Source: Roseateles saccharophilus (lineage in GTDB: Bacteria; Pseudomonadota; Gammaproteobacteria; Burkholderiales; Burkholderiaceae_C). From it: DNA of 64,000 bases. Numbering within the stretch: the first letter of the stretch is position 1; each line of letters starts with the position of its first letter. Shown here in pieces: positions 43,753 to 52,576 of this stretch. Where the stretch lies: NCBI RefSeq assembly GCF_004342485.1, contig NZ_SMBU01000001.1, positions 248,001-312,000 of the forward strand, given 5' to 3'. The position numbers and the translations under genes are program-made. The notes under the pieces are model-generated. The model saw only the letters and a program-made list of their open reading frames with translations. It was not told where the DNA came from and ran no database searches.

Positions 43753-44880
43753 TCAGTCCAGCGTGCGGCGGTAGCGCAGCAGCGCGACGCCGCCGGCCGC
43801 GGCCAGGAAGGCCAGCATCGGCCACAGCTCCGGCAACAGCTCGGCCGCGCCCGAGCCCTTCAGCATGACGCCGCGCACGATGCGCAGGAAGTGGGTCAGC
43901 GGCAGCGCCTCGCCCAGGTGCTGCGCCCACTGCGGCATGCCGCGGAAGGGGAACATGAAACCCGACAGCAGCATGGACGGCAGGAAGAAGAAAAAGGTCA
44001 GCTGCAGGGCCTGGAGCTGATTCTTCGCCAGGGTCGAGAACGTGAAGCCCACGCCCAGGTTGGCCAGCATGAAGACGCCGATCATCGCCAGCAGCAGCGC
44101 CGCGCTGCCCACCATGGGCACCTCGAAGAGCAGGAAGGCCGCGCCCAGGATGACGCCGAGCTGCACATAGCCGAGCACGACATAGGGCAGGATCTTGCCG
44201 ACCATGACCTCGAAGGGCCGCACCGGCGTGGCCAGCAGGTTCTCCATCGTGCCGCGCTCGCGTTCGCGGGTCATTGCCAGCGAGGTCAGCATGACCATGG
44301 TCATCGTCAGGATGGTGCCGATCAGACCGGGCACGATGTTGTAGCGCGTCAGGCCCTCGGGGTTGTAGCGGCGCTGGATGCGCACGTCGAAGGGCGGCGC
44401 CGTGGGCGCCAGCGCCGCGAGCGGACCGCGCAGGTCGCGGGCCAGCGCGGTGCTGCCGAGCTGATTCAGCGCGGCGAGGGCGTTGCCCGAGGCCGAGGGG
44501 TCGGTCGCGTCCGCCGCGATCAGCAGCGACGGGCGCTCGCCGCGCACGATGCGGGCGCCGAAGTCGTCGGGCACGACGATGAGGAACTGGATGTCGCCGC
44601 GCTGCAGCAGCGCGTCGCCACGCGACTCGGCGATGCCGCTCTCGACGATGCGGAAATAGCCGCTGGTCTGCAGCGCCGCGACGACGCTTCGCGCCATCGG
44701 GCTGGCATCCTGGCTGACGACCGCGGCAGGCAGGCCCTTGGGGTCGGTGTTGATCGCATAGCCGAACAGCACCAGCTGCAGGATGGGCACGCCGACGGCC
44801 ATCGCGAAGGTGAGGCGGTCGCGCAGCATCTGCTGCACCTCCTTCAGCGCGATCGCGAAGGTGCGGGCCAGGGATTGCAT
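43753..44880 (-). CDS. ABC-2 type exporter permease (YbhS/YbhR-like)
   Basis: A 375-residue inner-membrane exporter subunit. One N-terminal helix, a large periplasmic domain (about 45-180), then five helices with the segment TRERERGTMENLLATPVRPFEVMVGKILPY that is a hallmark of ABC-2 permeases. It works with the ATPase and the membrane-fusion lipoprotein encoded upstream. E. coli has two such permeases (YbhS and YbhR); only one gene is seen here, so it may form a homodimer. It overlaps the ATPase stop by one base. Confidence 0.86.
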   Translation of the reverse strand: MQSLARTFAIALKEVQQMLRDRLTFAMAVGVPILQLVLFGYAINTDPKGLPAAVVSQDASPMARSVVAALQTSGYFRIVESGIAESRGDALLQRGDIQFLIVVPDDFGARIVRGERPSLLIAADATDPSASGNALAALNQLGSTALARDLRGPLAALAPTAPPFDVRIQRRYNPEGLTRYNIVPGLIGTILTMTMVMLTSLAMTRERERGTMENLLATPVRPFEVMVGKILPYVVLGYVQLGVILGAAFLLFEVPMVGSAALLLAMIGVFMLANLGVGFTFSTLAKNQLQALQLTFFFFLPSMLLSGFMFPFRGMPQWAQHLGEALPLTHFLRIVRGVMLKGSGAAELLPELWPMLAFLAAAGGVALLRYRRTLD

Positions 44881-45626
44881 CAGCCGGCCTCGGAGAAGTT
44901 GTCGGTGGCCTGGCCGACGAGGCGCACGAAGGCGTCTTCGAGGTTGTCCGCGCCGGCGGCCTGCACGATGGACGCCGCCGTGCCGCGCGCCAGCACGCGG
45001 CCGTAGGCGATGTAGACCAGCTCGTGGCAGCGCTCGGCCTCGTCCATGTAGTGCGTGGACACGAGCACGGTGATGCCCTCGCCGGCGAGCTGGTGGATCT
45101 GGTCCCAGAACTCGCGCCGGGCCTTGGGGTCGACGCCGGCCGTGGGTTCGTCCAGCAGCAGCAGGCGCGGCCGGTGCAGCAGGCAGGCGGCGAGCGCGAG
45201 GCGCTGCTTCCAGCCGCCGGACAGCGCGCCGGCGAGCTGGGTCTGGCGCGTGGCCAGGCCCAGGCGTGCCAGCGCGCCGTCGACGGCAGCGCGGCGGTCG
45301 GGCATCGAGAACAGCCGCGCGATGAAGTCCAGGTTCTCGCGGATGGAGAGGTCGTCGTAGAGGCCGAACTTCTGCGTCATATAGCCGACCTGGCGCTTGA
45401 CTTCGGCGGCCTCGCGGCGGAAGTCCAGCCCCAGCACGCGGCCCTCGCCGGCGTCTGGCGTCAGCAGGCCGCAGAGCATGCGCAGCGAGGTGGTCTTGCC
45501 GCTGCCATTGGGGCCGAGGAAGCCGACGATGCGGCCGCTGCCGACCTGCATGTCGACCGCGTCGACGACCTTGCGGCCGCCGTAGGACTTGGAGAGCCCC
45601 TTGACGTCGATGGCCAGCTCGCTCAT
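44880..45626 (-). CDS. ABC exporter ATP-binding protein (YbhF-like)
   Basis: A 248-residue ATPase: Walker A GPNGSGKTT, signature LSGGWKQRLALAACLL, Walker B LLLLDEPTAGVDPKARR, switch His in STHYMDEAERC. Full E. coli YbhF carries two nucleotide-binding domains; this one has one, so it must dimerise. Starts with ATG 45626 overlapping the stop of the HlyD-like gene by four bases. Exports a hydrophobic drug or lipid-like compound, by family. Confidence 0.88.
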   Translation of the reverse strand: MSELAIDVKGLSKSYGGRKVVDAVDMQVGSGRIVGFLGPNGSGKTTSLRMLCGLLTPDAGEGRVLGLDFRREAAEVKRQVGYMTQKFGLYDDLSIRENLDFIARLFSMPDRRAAVDGALARLGLATRQTQLAGALSGGWKQRLALAACLLHRPRLLLLDEPTAGVDPKARREFWDQIHQLAGEGITVLVSTHYMDEAERCHELVYIAYGRVLARGTAASIVQAAGADNLEDAFVRLVGQATDNFSEAG

Positions 45627-46567
45627 CGAGTCACATCCAGAGGCTGGCCGGGGTGCAGTCGCTCCGCGTCCTCGGTCTTCACGGGCCTGGCCTCGACGAG
45701 GAAGACCAGCTTGTCGCGCTGCTGGTTGGAATAGATGACGGGCGGCGTGTACTCGGGGCCGTTGGCGATGAAGCTGATGCGCGCGGGGATGGGCGCGCCG
45801 CAGCCGTCGCAGTGCAGGCTCACGGCCGCGTCCAGCCTGAGGCCGCCGACGGCGGACTGCGGCACATAGAAGCGCGCCTTGCGGTTGGCCGGCGGCAGCA
45901 GGGCCAGCACCGGCTGGCCGGCCGCCACCCATTCGCCGGGGCGCATGAAGACGTCCTGCACGCGGGCCGCGACGGGCGCGTTCTGGCGCTTCTGCTCGAC
46001 GCGCCAGGCCGTCTGCGCGCGGCCACTCTGCGCGGCCTCGGCCAGCGCGCGGGCGGCGCTGCGTTCGTCGTCGCGGGCCGGCAGCTGGGCCACCTGCAGG
46101 GCGGCCTCCAGCTCGCCGACGCGGGCGCGGGCCTGGGCCAGCGTCGTCGTCGCGTCGTCCACGCGTGCCCGCGCGACGAAGCCCTGCGTGAGCAGCTGCT
46201 GCTGGCGGGCGAGGTCGCTGGCGGCCAGGCGCTCGGCGGCGCGGGCCTGGTCGAGCTGGGCGCGCGTGACGGCCAGCTCGGGCGCGCGCCGGCCCTTGTC
46301 CGTGTCGAGGGCCTGGGCGCGGGCGCTCTGTGCGCGCGCCTGGGCCTCGGCATCGGCGGCGAGCTCGGGCGTAGCGTCCAGCGCGAACAGGGCCTGGCCG
46401 GCGGCGACGGCCTCGCCGGAGCGCACGGCCAGCTCGCTGAGCCGCCCCGCCACCGGCGGCGCGATATAGACCAGCTCGGCCTCGGCATAGCCGGTCCAGC
46501 CCGGCGCAGGCTTGTCGCCGCAGGCGGCGAGCAGCAGGGGCGTCAACAACAGCAGGGCCGGTCTCAT
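45623..46567 (-). CDS. Membrane-fusion (HlyD/YbhG-like) lipoprotein
   Basis: A 314-residue adaptor. Signal peptide with lipobox LLLAAC, a biotinyl-lipoyl-like beta-domain (APPVAGRLSELAVRSGEAVAAGQALFALD, and MRPGEWVAAGQPVLALLPP), and between them an Ala/Gln/Arg-rich coiled-coil hairpin (about 70-190). It links the inner-membrane pump to an outer-membrane channel. First structural gene after the TetR regulator, 13 bases downstream, so the four genes form one operon. Confidence 0.86.
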   Translation of the reverse strand: MRPALLLLTPLLLAACGDKPAPGWTGYAEAELVYIAPPVAGRLSELAVRSGEAVAAGQALFALDATPELAADAEAQARAQSARAQALDTDKGRRAPELAVTRAQLDQARAAERLAASDLARQQQLLTQGFVARARVDDATTTLAQARARVGELEAALQVAQLPARDDERSAARALAEAAQSGRAQTAWRVEQKRQNAPVAARVQDVFMRPGEWVAAGQPVLALLPPANRKARFYVPQSAVGGLRLDAAVSLHCDGCGAPIPARISFIANGPEYTPPVIYSNQQRDKLVFLVEARPVKTEDAERLHPGQPLDVTR

Positions 46568-46580
46568 CTTCGGGTCTCCT

Positions 46581-47210
46581 TCAGACGCCGCTGGCCAGGC
46601 CGAGCAGCGCCCATTCGATGCGTTTCTGCAGCGCGGCGTCGGACAGCATCTGCTCGTCCAGTGCGGCCAGCAGCGGGGCCGGCATGGCGCCGACGGACTG
46701 CATGCCGCCAGCCAGGATCAGCGGCGCGACGACGGCGCCCATCAGGAAGGCGAAGCGCGTCAGCGGCGGCTGCTCGGGCAGGCGGCCGCGCGCCTGCGCC
46801 TCCTGCAGCAGCGCCAGCAGCACGCCGAGGTGGCGCGGCGCGTTGGCGCGCAGGAAGTCCTGGGCCACGGACTCGCCGCCCTGGGCATCGGCCCAGACGC
46901 GGGCGATCAGCGGCCGGTGCTCGCGCACGAAGCGCGCGATGCCGAGCAGGGCCGCGGCCAGGCGCTCCATCACGTCGGCCTCGCCCTGGCTGGTCAGCGA
47001 CAGCGCGGCGAACATCTCTTCGTAATGGCGCTGCAACAGCGCGCGCAGGAAGGCGTCCTTGCTGCCGAAGTGGTAATGCACCATGGCCGGGTTCACGCCG
47101 GCGGCCTCGGCCACGCGGCGCACCGACAGGCCGGCGCAGCCGAGCCCGGGGTAGAGGGCGGCGCCGGCGGCGAGCAGAAGCCGGTCCTGATCCTGGCTGG
47201 GGCGTGGCAT
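46581..47210 (-). CDS. TetR-family repressor, CecR-like
   Basis: A 209-residue TetR repressor. The N-terminal helix-turn-helix is LLLAAGAALYPGLGCAGLSVRRVAEAAGVNPAMVHYHFGSKDAFLRALL (about 10-58). The C-terminal ligand domain has the CecR-like features FVREHRPLIARVWADAQGGES and LMGAVVAPLIL. In E. coli cecR sits in front of ybhGFSR and senses antibiotics; the same order is present here. ATG 47210 gives the expected N-terminus. Confidence 0.84.
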   Translation of the reverse strand: MPRPSQDQDRLLLAAGAALYPGLGCAGLSVRRVAEAAGVNPAMVHYHFGSKDAFLRALLQRHYEEMFAALSLTSQGEADVMERLAAALLGIARFVREHRPLIARVWADAQGGESVAQDFLRANAPRHLGVLLALLQEAQARGRLPEQPPLTRFAFLMGAVVAPLILAGGMQSVGAMPAPLLAALDEQMLSDAALQKRIEWALLGLASGV

Positions 47211-47218
47211 GGCGGCGA

Positions 47219-47240
47219 TTATTAAACACATGTCCAATAA
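47219..47240. promoter_or_regulatory. Candidate operator of the CecR-like repressor
   Basis: TTATT-N12-AATAA, an inverted repeat containing the palindrome ACATGT, starts 9 bases upstream of the TetR start codon in an AT-rich patch that stands out from the GC-rich surroundings. TetR repressors usually bind such dyads in their own promoter. The arms are short and the symmetry centre of ACATGT is one base off, so confidence is modest. Confidence 0.35.
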
Positions 47241-47337
47241 CGCCAAACCTTGATCTGCACCAATTGCCTTCCGCGGCCGCATCACTAGCATGCCGAACGA
47301 CCGGCCGCGTCCAGCGGTCACCCCAAAGGACAAGACC

Positions 47338-48654
47338 ATGGATCTCGCCAACTGGATGCGCAGCTTCACCATCCGCACCCGCATGCATGGCGCCATCGCG
47401 ATGGTGCTGACGATGTTCGCGGCCCTGGCCCTGACCGGCCTGATGGGTGCGCGCGAGCTGAGCGCACTGAACGCCGGGGCAGCCGCACAGACCGCGCGCA
47501 GCCTGCAGCCGCTGGCCGAGGCGCGCCAGGCCCTGGCCGAGCTGAAGCTGCCGGAGAAGGACGCCGCCGCCGAGCGCCTTGCCGGCGCGCTGCAGACGCT
47601 GCAGCGGGGCCTGGAGGACAAGGGCCGGGTCCAGGCCTTCGATGCCGAGATGGAGAGCATCGGCTGGTGCGCGGCGGGCGTGCTGCTGGTCGTGCTGCTG
47701 CTGGTCGTGCCGCTGACGCTGGTCAACTCGGCCACCATCACCAGCCCGATGCGCGACGCCCGCAACCTGGCCCAGTCCATCGCCGGCGGCGCGCTGGACA
47801 ACCGCATCGAGGTGGTCGGCCGCGACGAGACGGCCGACCTGCTGCGCGCGCTGGACGCGATGCAGGCCAGTCTGCGCGACCTGGTGCGCCAGGTGAAGAC
47901 CTCGGCCCAGAGCATCGAGACGACCAGCAGCGAGGTCGCCTCGGGCAACCTCGACCTCAGCCAGCGCACCGAGCAGGCGGCGTCCAGCCTGCAGCAGACG
48001 ACCAGCTCGATGGAAGACCTGACCAGCGGCGTGCGCCACGGCGCCGATGCGGCCGGCAAGGCGCGCGAGCTGGCCGCGGGCGCCGCCGAGGTGGCGCGCC
48101 GCGGCGGCGAGGAGGTGTCGGAGGTGGTGTCGACGATGGACGAGATCAATGCCAGCTCGCGCCGCATCGGCGACATCGTCGGCCTGATCGACAGCATCGC
48201 CTTCCAGACCAATCTGCTGGCGCTGAACGCGGCCGTCGAGGCGGCGCGCGCCGGCGAGCATGGCAAGGGCTTTGCCGTCGTCGCCAGCGAGGTGCGGGCC
48301 CTCGCCCAGCGCTCGGCCGGCGCGGCGCGCGAGATCAAGACCCTGATCACCGCCAGCGTCGAGCGCGCCGAGGCCGGCGCCCGCCTGGTGCAGCATGCGG
48401 GCACGACCATGCACGAGATCGTCGACAACGTGCAGAAGGTCAGCGACATGATCGGCGAGGTGGCCACCGGCGCGGCCGACCAGAGCGCACGCATCGGCCG
48501 CATCAACGGCGCCGTCAGCCAGCTCGACCACATGACCCAGCAGAACGCGGCCCTGGTGGAGCAGTCCGCCGCCGCGGCCGACAGCCTGCGCCAGCAGCTG
48601 CAGCTGCTGACGGGCGCGGTGGCGCAGTTCAGGCTCGACGCAGGCCGAGCTTAG
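47338..48654 (+). CDS. Methyl-accepting chemotaxis protein with short periplasmic domain
   Basis: A 438-residue chemoreceptor. TM1 lies at about 15-36 and TM2 at about 102-123, leaving a sensory part of only about 65 residues, well under the usual 150-residue four-helix bundle. Then come HAMP and a full signalling hairpin with the tip [47 protein letters not shown]. There is no CheR-binding pentapeptide at the C-terminus. AAAGGA lies 7 bases before the ATG. Divergent from the CecR operon. With so little periplasmic sequence, the signal may come from the membrane or cytosol. Confidence 0.86.
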   Translation: MDLANWMRSFTIRTRMHGAIAMVLTMFAALALTGLMGARELSALNAGAAAQTARSLQPLAEARQALAELKLPEKDAAAERLAGALQTLQRGLEDKGRVQAFDAEMESIGWCAAGVLLVVLLLVVPLTLVNSATITSPMRDARNLAQSIAGGALDNRIEVVGRDETADLLRALDAMQASLRDLVRQVKTSAQSIETTSSEVASGNLDLSQRTEQAASSLQQTTSSMEDLTSGVRHGADAAGKARELAAGAAEVARRGGEEVSEVVSTMDEINASSRRIGDIVGLIDSIAFQTNLLALNAAVEAARAGEHGKGFAVVASEVRALAQRSAGAAREIKTLITASVERAEAGARLVQHAGTTMHEIVDNVQKVSDMIGEVATGAADQSARIGRINGAVSQLDHMTQQNAALVEQSAAAADSLRQQLQLLTGAVAQFRLDAGRA

Positions 48655-48666
48655 AATCCGGCCTCA

Positions 48667-48718
48667 AGCGCCGATTTGTTCCGGATTGCGGGCGCTCTAC
48701 AAATGCCGCTAAACAGGA
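48667..48718 (+). ncRNA. SAM-II (SAM-alpha) riboswitch
   Basis: Before metX the leader matches the SAM-II aptamer pattern: stem AGCGCC (48667-48672) pairs perfectly with GGCGCT (48691-48696), with GATTT and CCGGATTGC between, followed by AAATGCCGCTAAACAGG, equivalent to the conserved 3' pseudoknot strand (AAATG, GCTAAA and AGG). SAM-II controls methionine biosynthesis genes by binding S-adenosylmethionine. The aptamer ends about 57 bases before the metX start, leaving room for a separate expression platform. Confidence 0.88.
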
Positions 48719-48726
48719 CTCCGAGC

Positions 48727-48760
48727 AACCGGCGTCCCGCAACAGTGGCGCCGGTTTCTT
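48727..48760 (+). terminator. Hairpin between riboswitch and metX, likely attenuator
   Basis: AACCGGCG (48727-48734) and CGCCGGTT (48749-48756) form a perfect 8-bp stem with a 14-base loop, followed by TCTT. It sits between the SAM-II aptamer and the ribosome site (GGAG, 48765-48768). The T-run is short, but a SAM-controlled transcription terminator is the obvious reading; alternatively the hairpin only insulates the ribosome site. Confidence 0.55.
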
Positions 48761-48775
48761 CATTGGAGTAGGGCC

Positions 48776-49911
<1,136 letters not shown>

Positions 49912-49915
<4 letters not shown>

Positions 49916-50487
49916 GCTTCGACCCCGCCATCGCGGCCCTGGTGCCGCCCGGCTCGCGCGTGCTCGACCTCGGCTGCGGCACCGGCGAGCTGCTCGAGCA
50001 CCTCATCAGGCACAAGGGCTGCAGCGGCTACGGCGTGGAACTGGACGACGCCAACCTGCTGGCCTGCGTGAAGCGCGGCGTCAACGTCATCCAGCGCAAC
50101 CTGGAAGAGGGCCTGTCCATCTTCGAGGACCAGAGTTTCGACGTCGTGCTGCAACTGGAGACCCTGCAGCATCTGCGCAATGCCGAGCAGATGCTCAAGG
50201 AGACGGCGCGCGTGGGCAAGCTGGGCATCGTCAGCTTCCCCAACTTCGCCCACTGGCCCAACCGGCTGCAGGTGCTGCTGGGCCGCATGCCGGTCACGCG
50301 GGCCCTGCCCTACGAGTGGTACGACACGCCCAATATCCGCGTCGGCACCTTCGCCGACTTCGAGGTGCTGGCGCGCAAGAACCGCCTCAAGGTGCTGGAT
50401 GCCTTCGGCCTGCAGGGTGGCGAGGTGGTGCGCGCGCTGCCCAATCTCAGGGCCAGCGTGGCGGTGTTCAAGTTCGAGCGCGAGTAG
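49912..50487 (+). CDS. metW: MetW
   Basis: A 191-residue SAM-methyltransferase-fold protein. SAM loop [12 protein letters not shown] (about 19-30), then [11 protein letters not shown] and [44 protein letters not shown], all typical of MetW, which activates MetX by complex formation in many proteobacteria. Coupled to metX by a four-base overlap. The same SAM-II element regulates both. Confidence 0.94.
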
Positions 50488-50502
50488 CGGCCGACGCCCC
50501 GG

Positions 50503-50694
50503 TCAGGCGGCCTTCTTGTGGCGGCCCTTCCTGACGTGTTTCTTGTGCTTGGCCTTGGTGGCCTTCTTCGCGCCGGCCTGGGCCTTGACGGGGCTGGTGG
50601 CGTGGCTGGTCGTGTGGTGGCGGGCGACGCGGGCCTCGGCGGCGGGGGCGGCGAAAGCGAGGGCCAGGGCGGCGGCGGTGAGCAAGGTTTTCAT
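50503..50694 (-). CDS. Small secreted Lys/His-rich protein
   Basis: A 63-residue peptide: signal (LLTAAALALAFAAPAAEA) followed by a 42-residue basic tail with Lys/His repeats (KKATKAKHKKHVRKGRHKKAA). GGAG lies about 8 bases before the ATG. It resembles small basic exported proteins of unknown role found widely in Burkholderiales; histone- or acid-shock-like binding of anionic polymer is a guess. Convergent with metW. Confidence 0.65.
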   Translation of the reverse strand: MKTLLTAAALALAFAAPAAEARVARHHTTSHATSPVKAQAGAKKATKAKHKKHVRKGRHKKAA

Positions 50695-50825
50695 GGGGAG
50701 ACTCCTGAGAATGCGTACAGGTTACACCGACGCGCCGCGCGCGCCGCCTGACCTGCCTCAAGGAAAGGCCAGCGCGCGACCTCACAGGGAACCGCCGGGC
50801 CGCCCCAAGGTTTCTTGACCCCCTC

Positions 50826-50844
50826 GGGGGGGGGGGGGGGGGGG
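50826..50844. repeat. Run of 19 G residues
   Basis: A pure G19 tract (C19 on the other strand) starts after CCCCCTC, so CCCCC and the first five G form a hairpin. It lies just past the stop of the MORN-repeat gene on the minus strand. Surrounding bases resemble a dispersed GGGGGTC-AAGAAACCTTGGGG intergenic element. Could be slippage-prone or an assembly artefact. Confidence 0.75.
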
Positions 50845-50854
50845 CTGGGCGCCC

Positions 50855-52576
50855 TCAGTTGCCCTTGCGGACCATATAGCCGTCGTCCGTGCGCTCGTCT
50901 TCCTTGAAGACGCCCTCCCAGCGGTCGCCGGTGGGCCAGTAGAAGATGCCCTGGCCGTGCTTGAGGCCGCGCGCCCAGGCGCCCTCGTAGCGCTCGCCGC
51001 TCTTCCAGGCGTACCTGCCCTCGCCATGGGCCTTGCCGGCCTCGAACTGGCCCTCGTAGACGTCGCCGCTGGGGAAGACCATGCGGCCCTGGCCTTGCGG
51101 CAGGCCGGCGGCGAGCTGGCCCTCGTACTGGTTGCCGTTGGTGAAGCGCATGCGGCCCCGGCCCTGGGGCTTGTCGTTGACCCATTCGCCGTCGTAGCGC
51201 TGGCCGCTGGTCCAGACATAGAGGCCCTTGCCATGCGGCAGGCCCTGGTGGATCTGGCCGGTGTAGACGTCGCCGGACGCATAGGTCAGCCTGCCCTCGC
51301 CCTCGGGCTGGCCGTCCACCAGCGTGCCGTCGAACTGGTTGCCATTGGCGAACACCATCAGGCCGTGGCCGGTCGCGTGGTCGCCCGCCCAGTCGCCCTT
51401 GTAGCGCTGGCCGTTGGCCCAGCGGATCTCGCCGGCGCCCTCACGCCGGCTGTGCGTCAGCGGGCCTTCGTAGACGTCGCCGTTCTTCCATTCGACGCGG
51501 CCGGTGCCGGAGACGGTGTCGTCGTCCTCGCGCACGAACCGGCCGACATAGTGCGTGTCGCCGGCGCTGCGGTCGAAGAGCTTGGGTTCGGGCGCCGCGG
51601 GTGCGGCCAGCGGAACGATGGGCGTGGCAGCAGCCTGGCGCAGCGGCGCCGCCGTTGCGGCAGTTGCGGCGGCTGTAGCGGGCGGCGGGGTGGCAGGCTT
51701 GGGCGCCGCAGCCACGGCGGTGGGAGCCGTGGGAACGGCAGGCGCCACCGCGGGCGGGGCGCCCGGCAGCGGCGTCGCCACCCAGGGCGTGCCGCGCTCG
51801 CGCGCCAGGGCCTGGGCGTTGTTCAGGGCCAGCTCCTGGGCGCTGCCTTTGCAGAGCCTGGCGGTGTCGCGCCACAGGGTCTCGCCGATCTGGCTCTGGG
51901 CCTGGCGCTCGGCCAGCGGCAAGGCCGCGCCAGCGTTGCGCAGCCTGGTGCTGAAGTCGCGGGCGCGCTCGAAGGGCGGGGCGCAGAACTCGGCGTTGTG
52001 GCCGTCGATCTCGCTCTGCTCGCGGCGGCGCTGGGCGGTCTGCTGCTGGCTGCCGCTGCACTGGTCGACGGCCAGGTCCCACATGCCCTCGGCCTTGCGG
52101 TAGAGGCTGGCGGCCTCGGCGAAGCGGCGTTCGCCGAAGGCGCCGCGGGCCAGCTCCTGCAGCGCGCTAGCGTCGTGATGGGCGCTCTCGCACTGGCTGC
52201 CGGCCTGCAGCTTCTCGGCCAGGGCCTCGCGGGTCTTCTGGCTGTCGGCGAGGTTGCGGGTCGCGCGATCGCGGGCCCGGCCCTCGCATGCGGCGATGGC
52301 CGAGCCCCACTGGGCCACGGCCTCGTCGTAGAGCGTGACCTGGGCCTGCAGCGGCTGCTGCTGGGCATGCGCGGTGGCGGCCTTCAGGTCGGCGGATAGC
52401 GCGTGGCTGGTCAGCTGGTTGCAGCTGGGCGGCGGCGGTGCCGGCGTCGGGCGGGGTTCGGGGGCGGAGGCCGCGGCGGCCTCGGGGGCGCTGGCGGCGT
52501 CGGCCGGCGGGGTCTGGGCGCGGGCGGCCGCGGTGGCGAGCAGCAGCGCAAGGGCGAGGGTGGGGGCCGGTTTCAT
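50855..52576 (-). CDS. MORN-repeat protein, exported
   Basis: A 573-residue protein. Signal peptide (LALALLLATAAARAQ), then Pro/Ala-rich linker (about 20-50), a helical region (55-260) with four or more cysteines, a second Pro/Ala/Thr linker, and ten tandem MORN units of about 23 residues at the C-terminus (each like YEGxWxxGxxxGxGxxxxxxG, from about residue 345 to the end). MORN repeats bind lipids or scaffold membrane proteins. The start overlaps the stop of the lipoprotein gene upstream (TCAT at 52573-52576). Helical domain is unnamed. Confidence 0.86.
   Translation of the reverse strand: MKPAPTLALALLLATAAARAQTPPADAASAPEAAAASAPEPRPTPAPPPPSCNQLTSHALSADLKAATAHAQQQPLQAQVTLYDEAVAQWGSAIAACEGRARDRATRNLADSQKTREALAEKLQAGSQCESAHHDASALQELARGAFGERRFAEAASLYRKAEGMWDLAVDQCSGSQQQTAQRRREQSEIDGHNAEFCAPPFERARDFSTRLRNAGAALPLAERQAQSQIGETLWRDTARLCKGSAQELALNNAQALARERGTPWVATPLPGAPPAVAPAVPTAPTAVAAAPKPATPPPATAAATAATAAPLRQAAATPIVPLAAPAAPEPKLFDRSAGDTHYVGRFVREDDDTVSGTGRVEWKNGDVYEGPLTHSRREGAGEIRWANGQRYKGDWAGDHATGHGLMVFANGNQFDGTLVDGQPEGEGRLTYASGDVYTGQIHQGLPHGKGLYVWTSGQRYDGEWVNDKPQGRGRMRFTNGNQYEGQLAAGLPQGQGRMVFPSGDVYEGQFEAGKAHGEGRYAWKSGERYEGAWARGLKHGQGIFYWPTGDRWEGVFKEDERTDDGYMVRKGN

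Noticed and set aside
48667-48718. SAH riboswitch upstream of metX
   Set aside because: The conserved SAH core was not seen; the sequence fits SAM-II strands instead.
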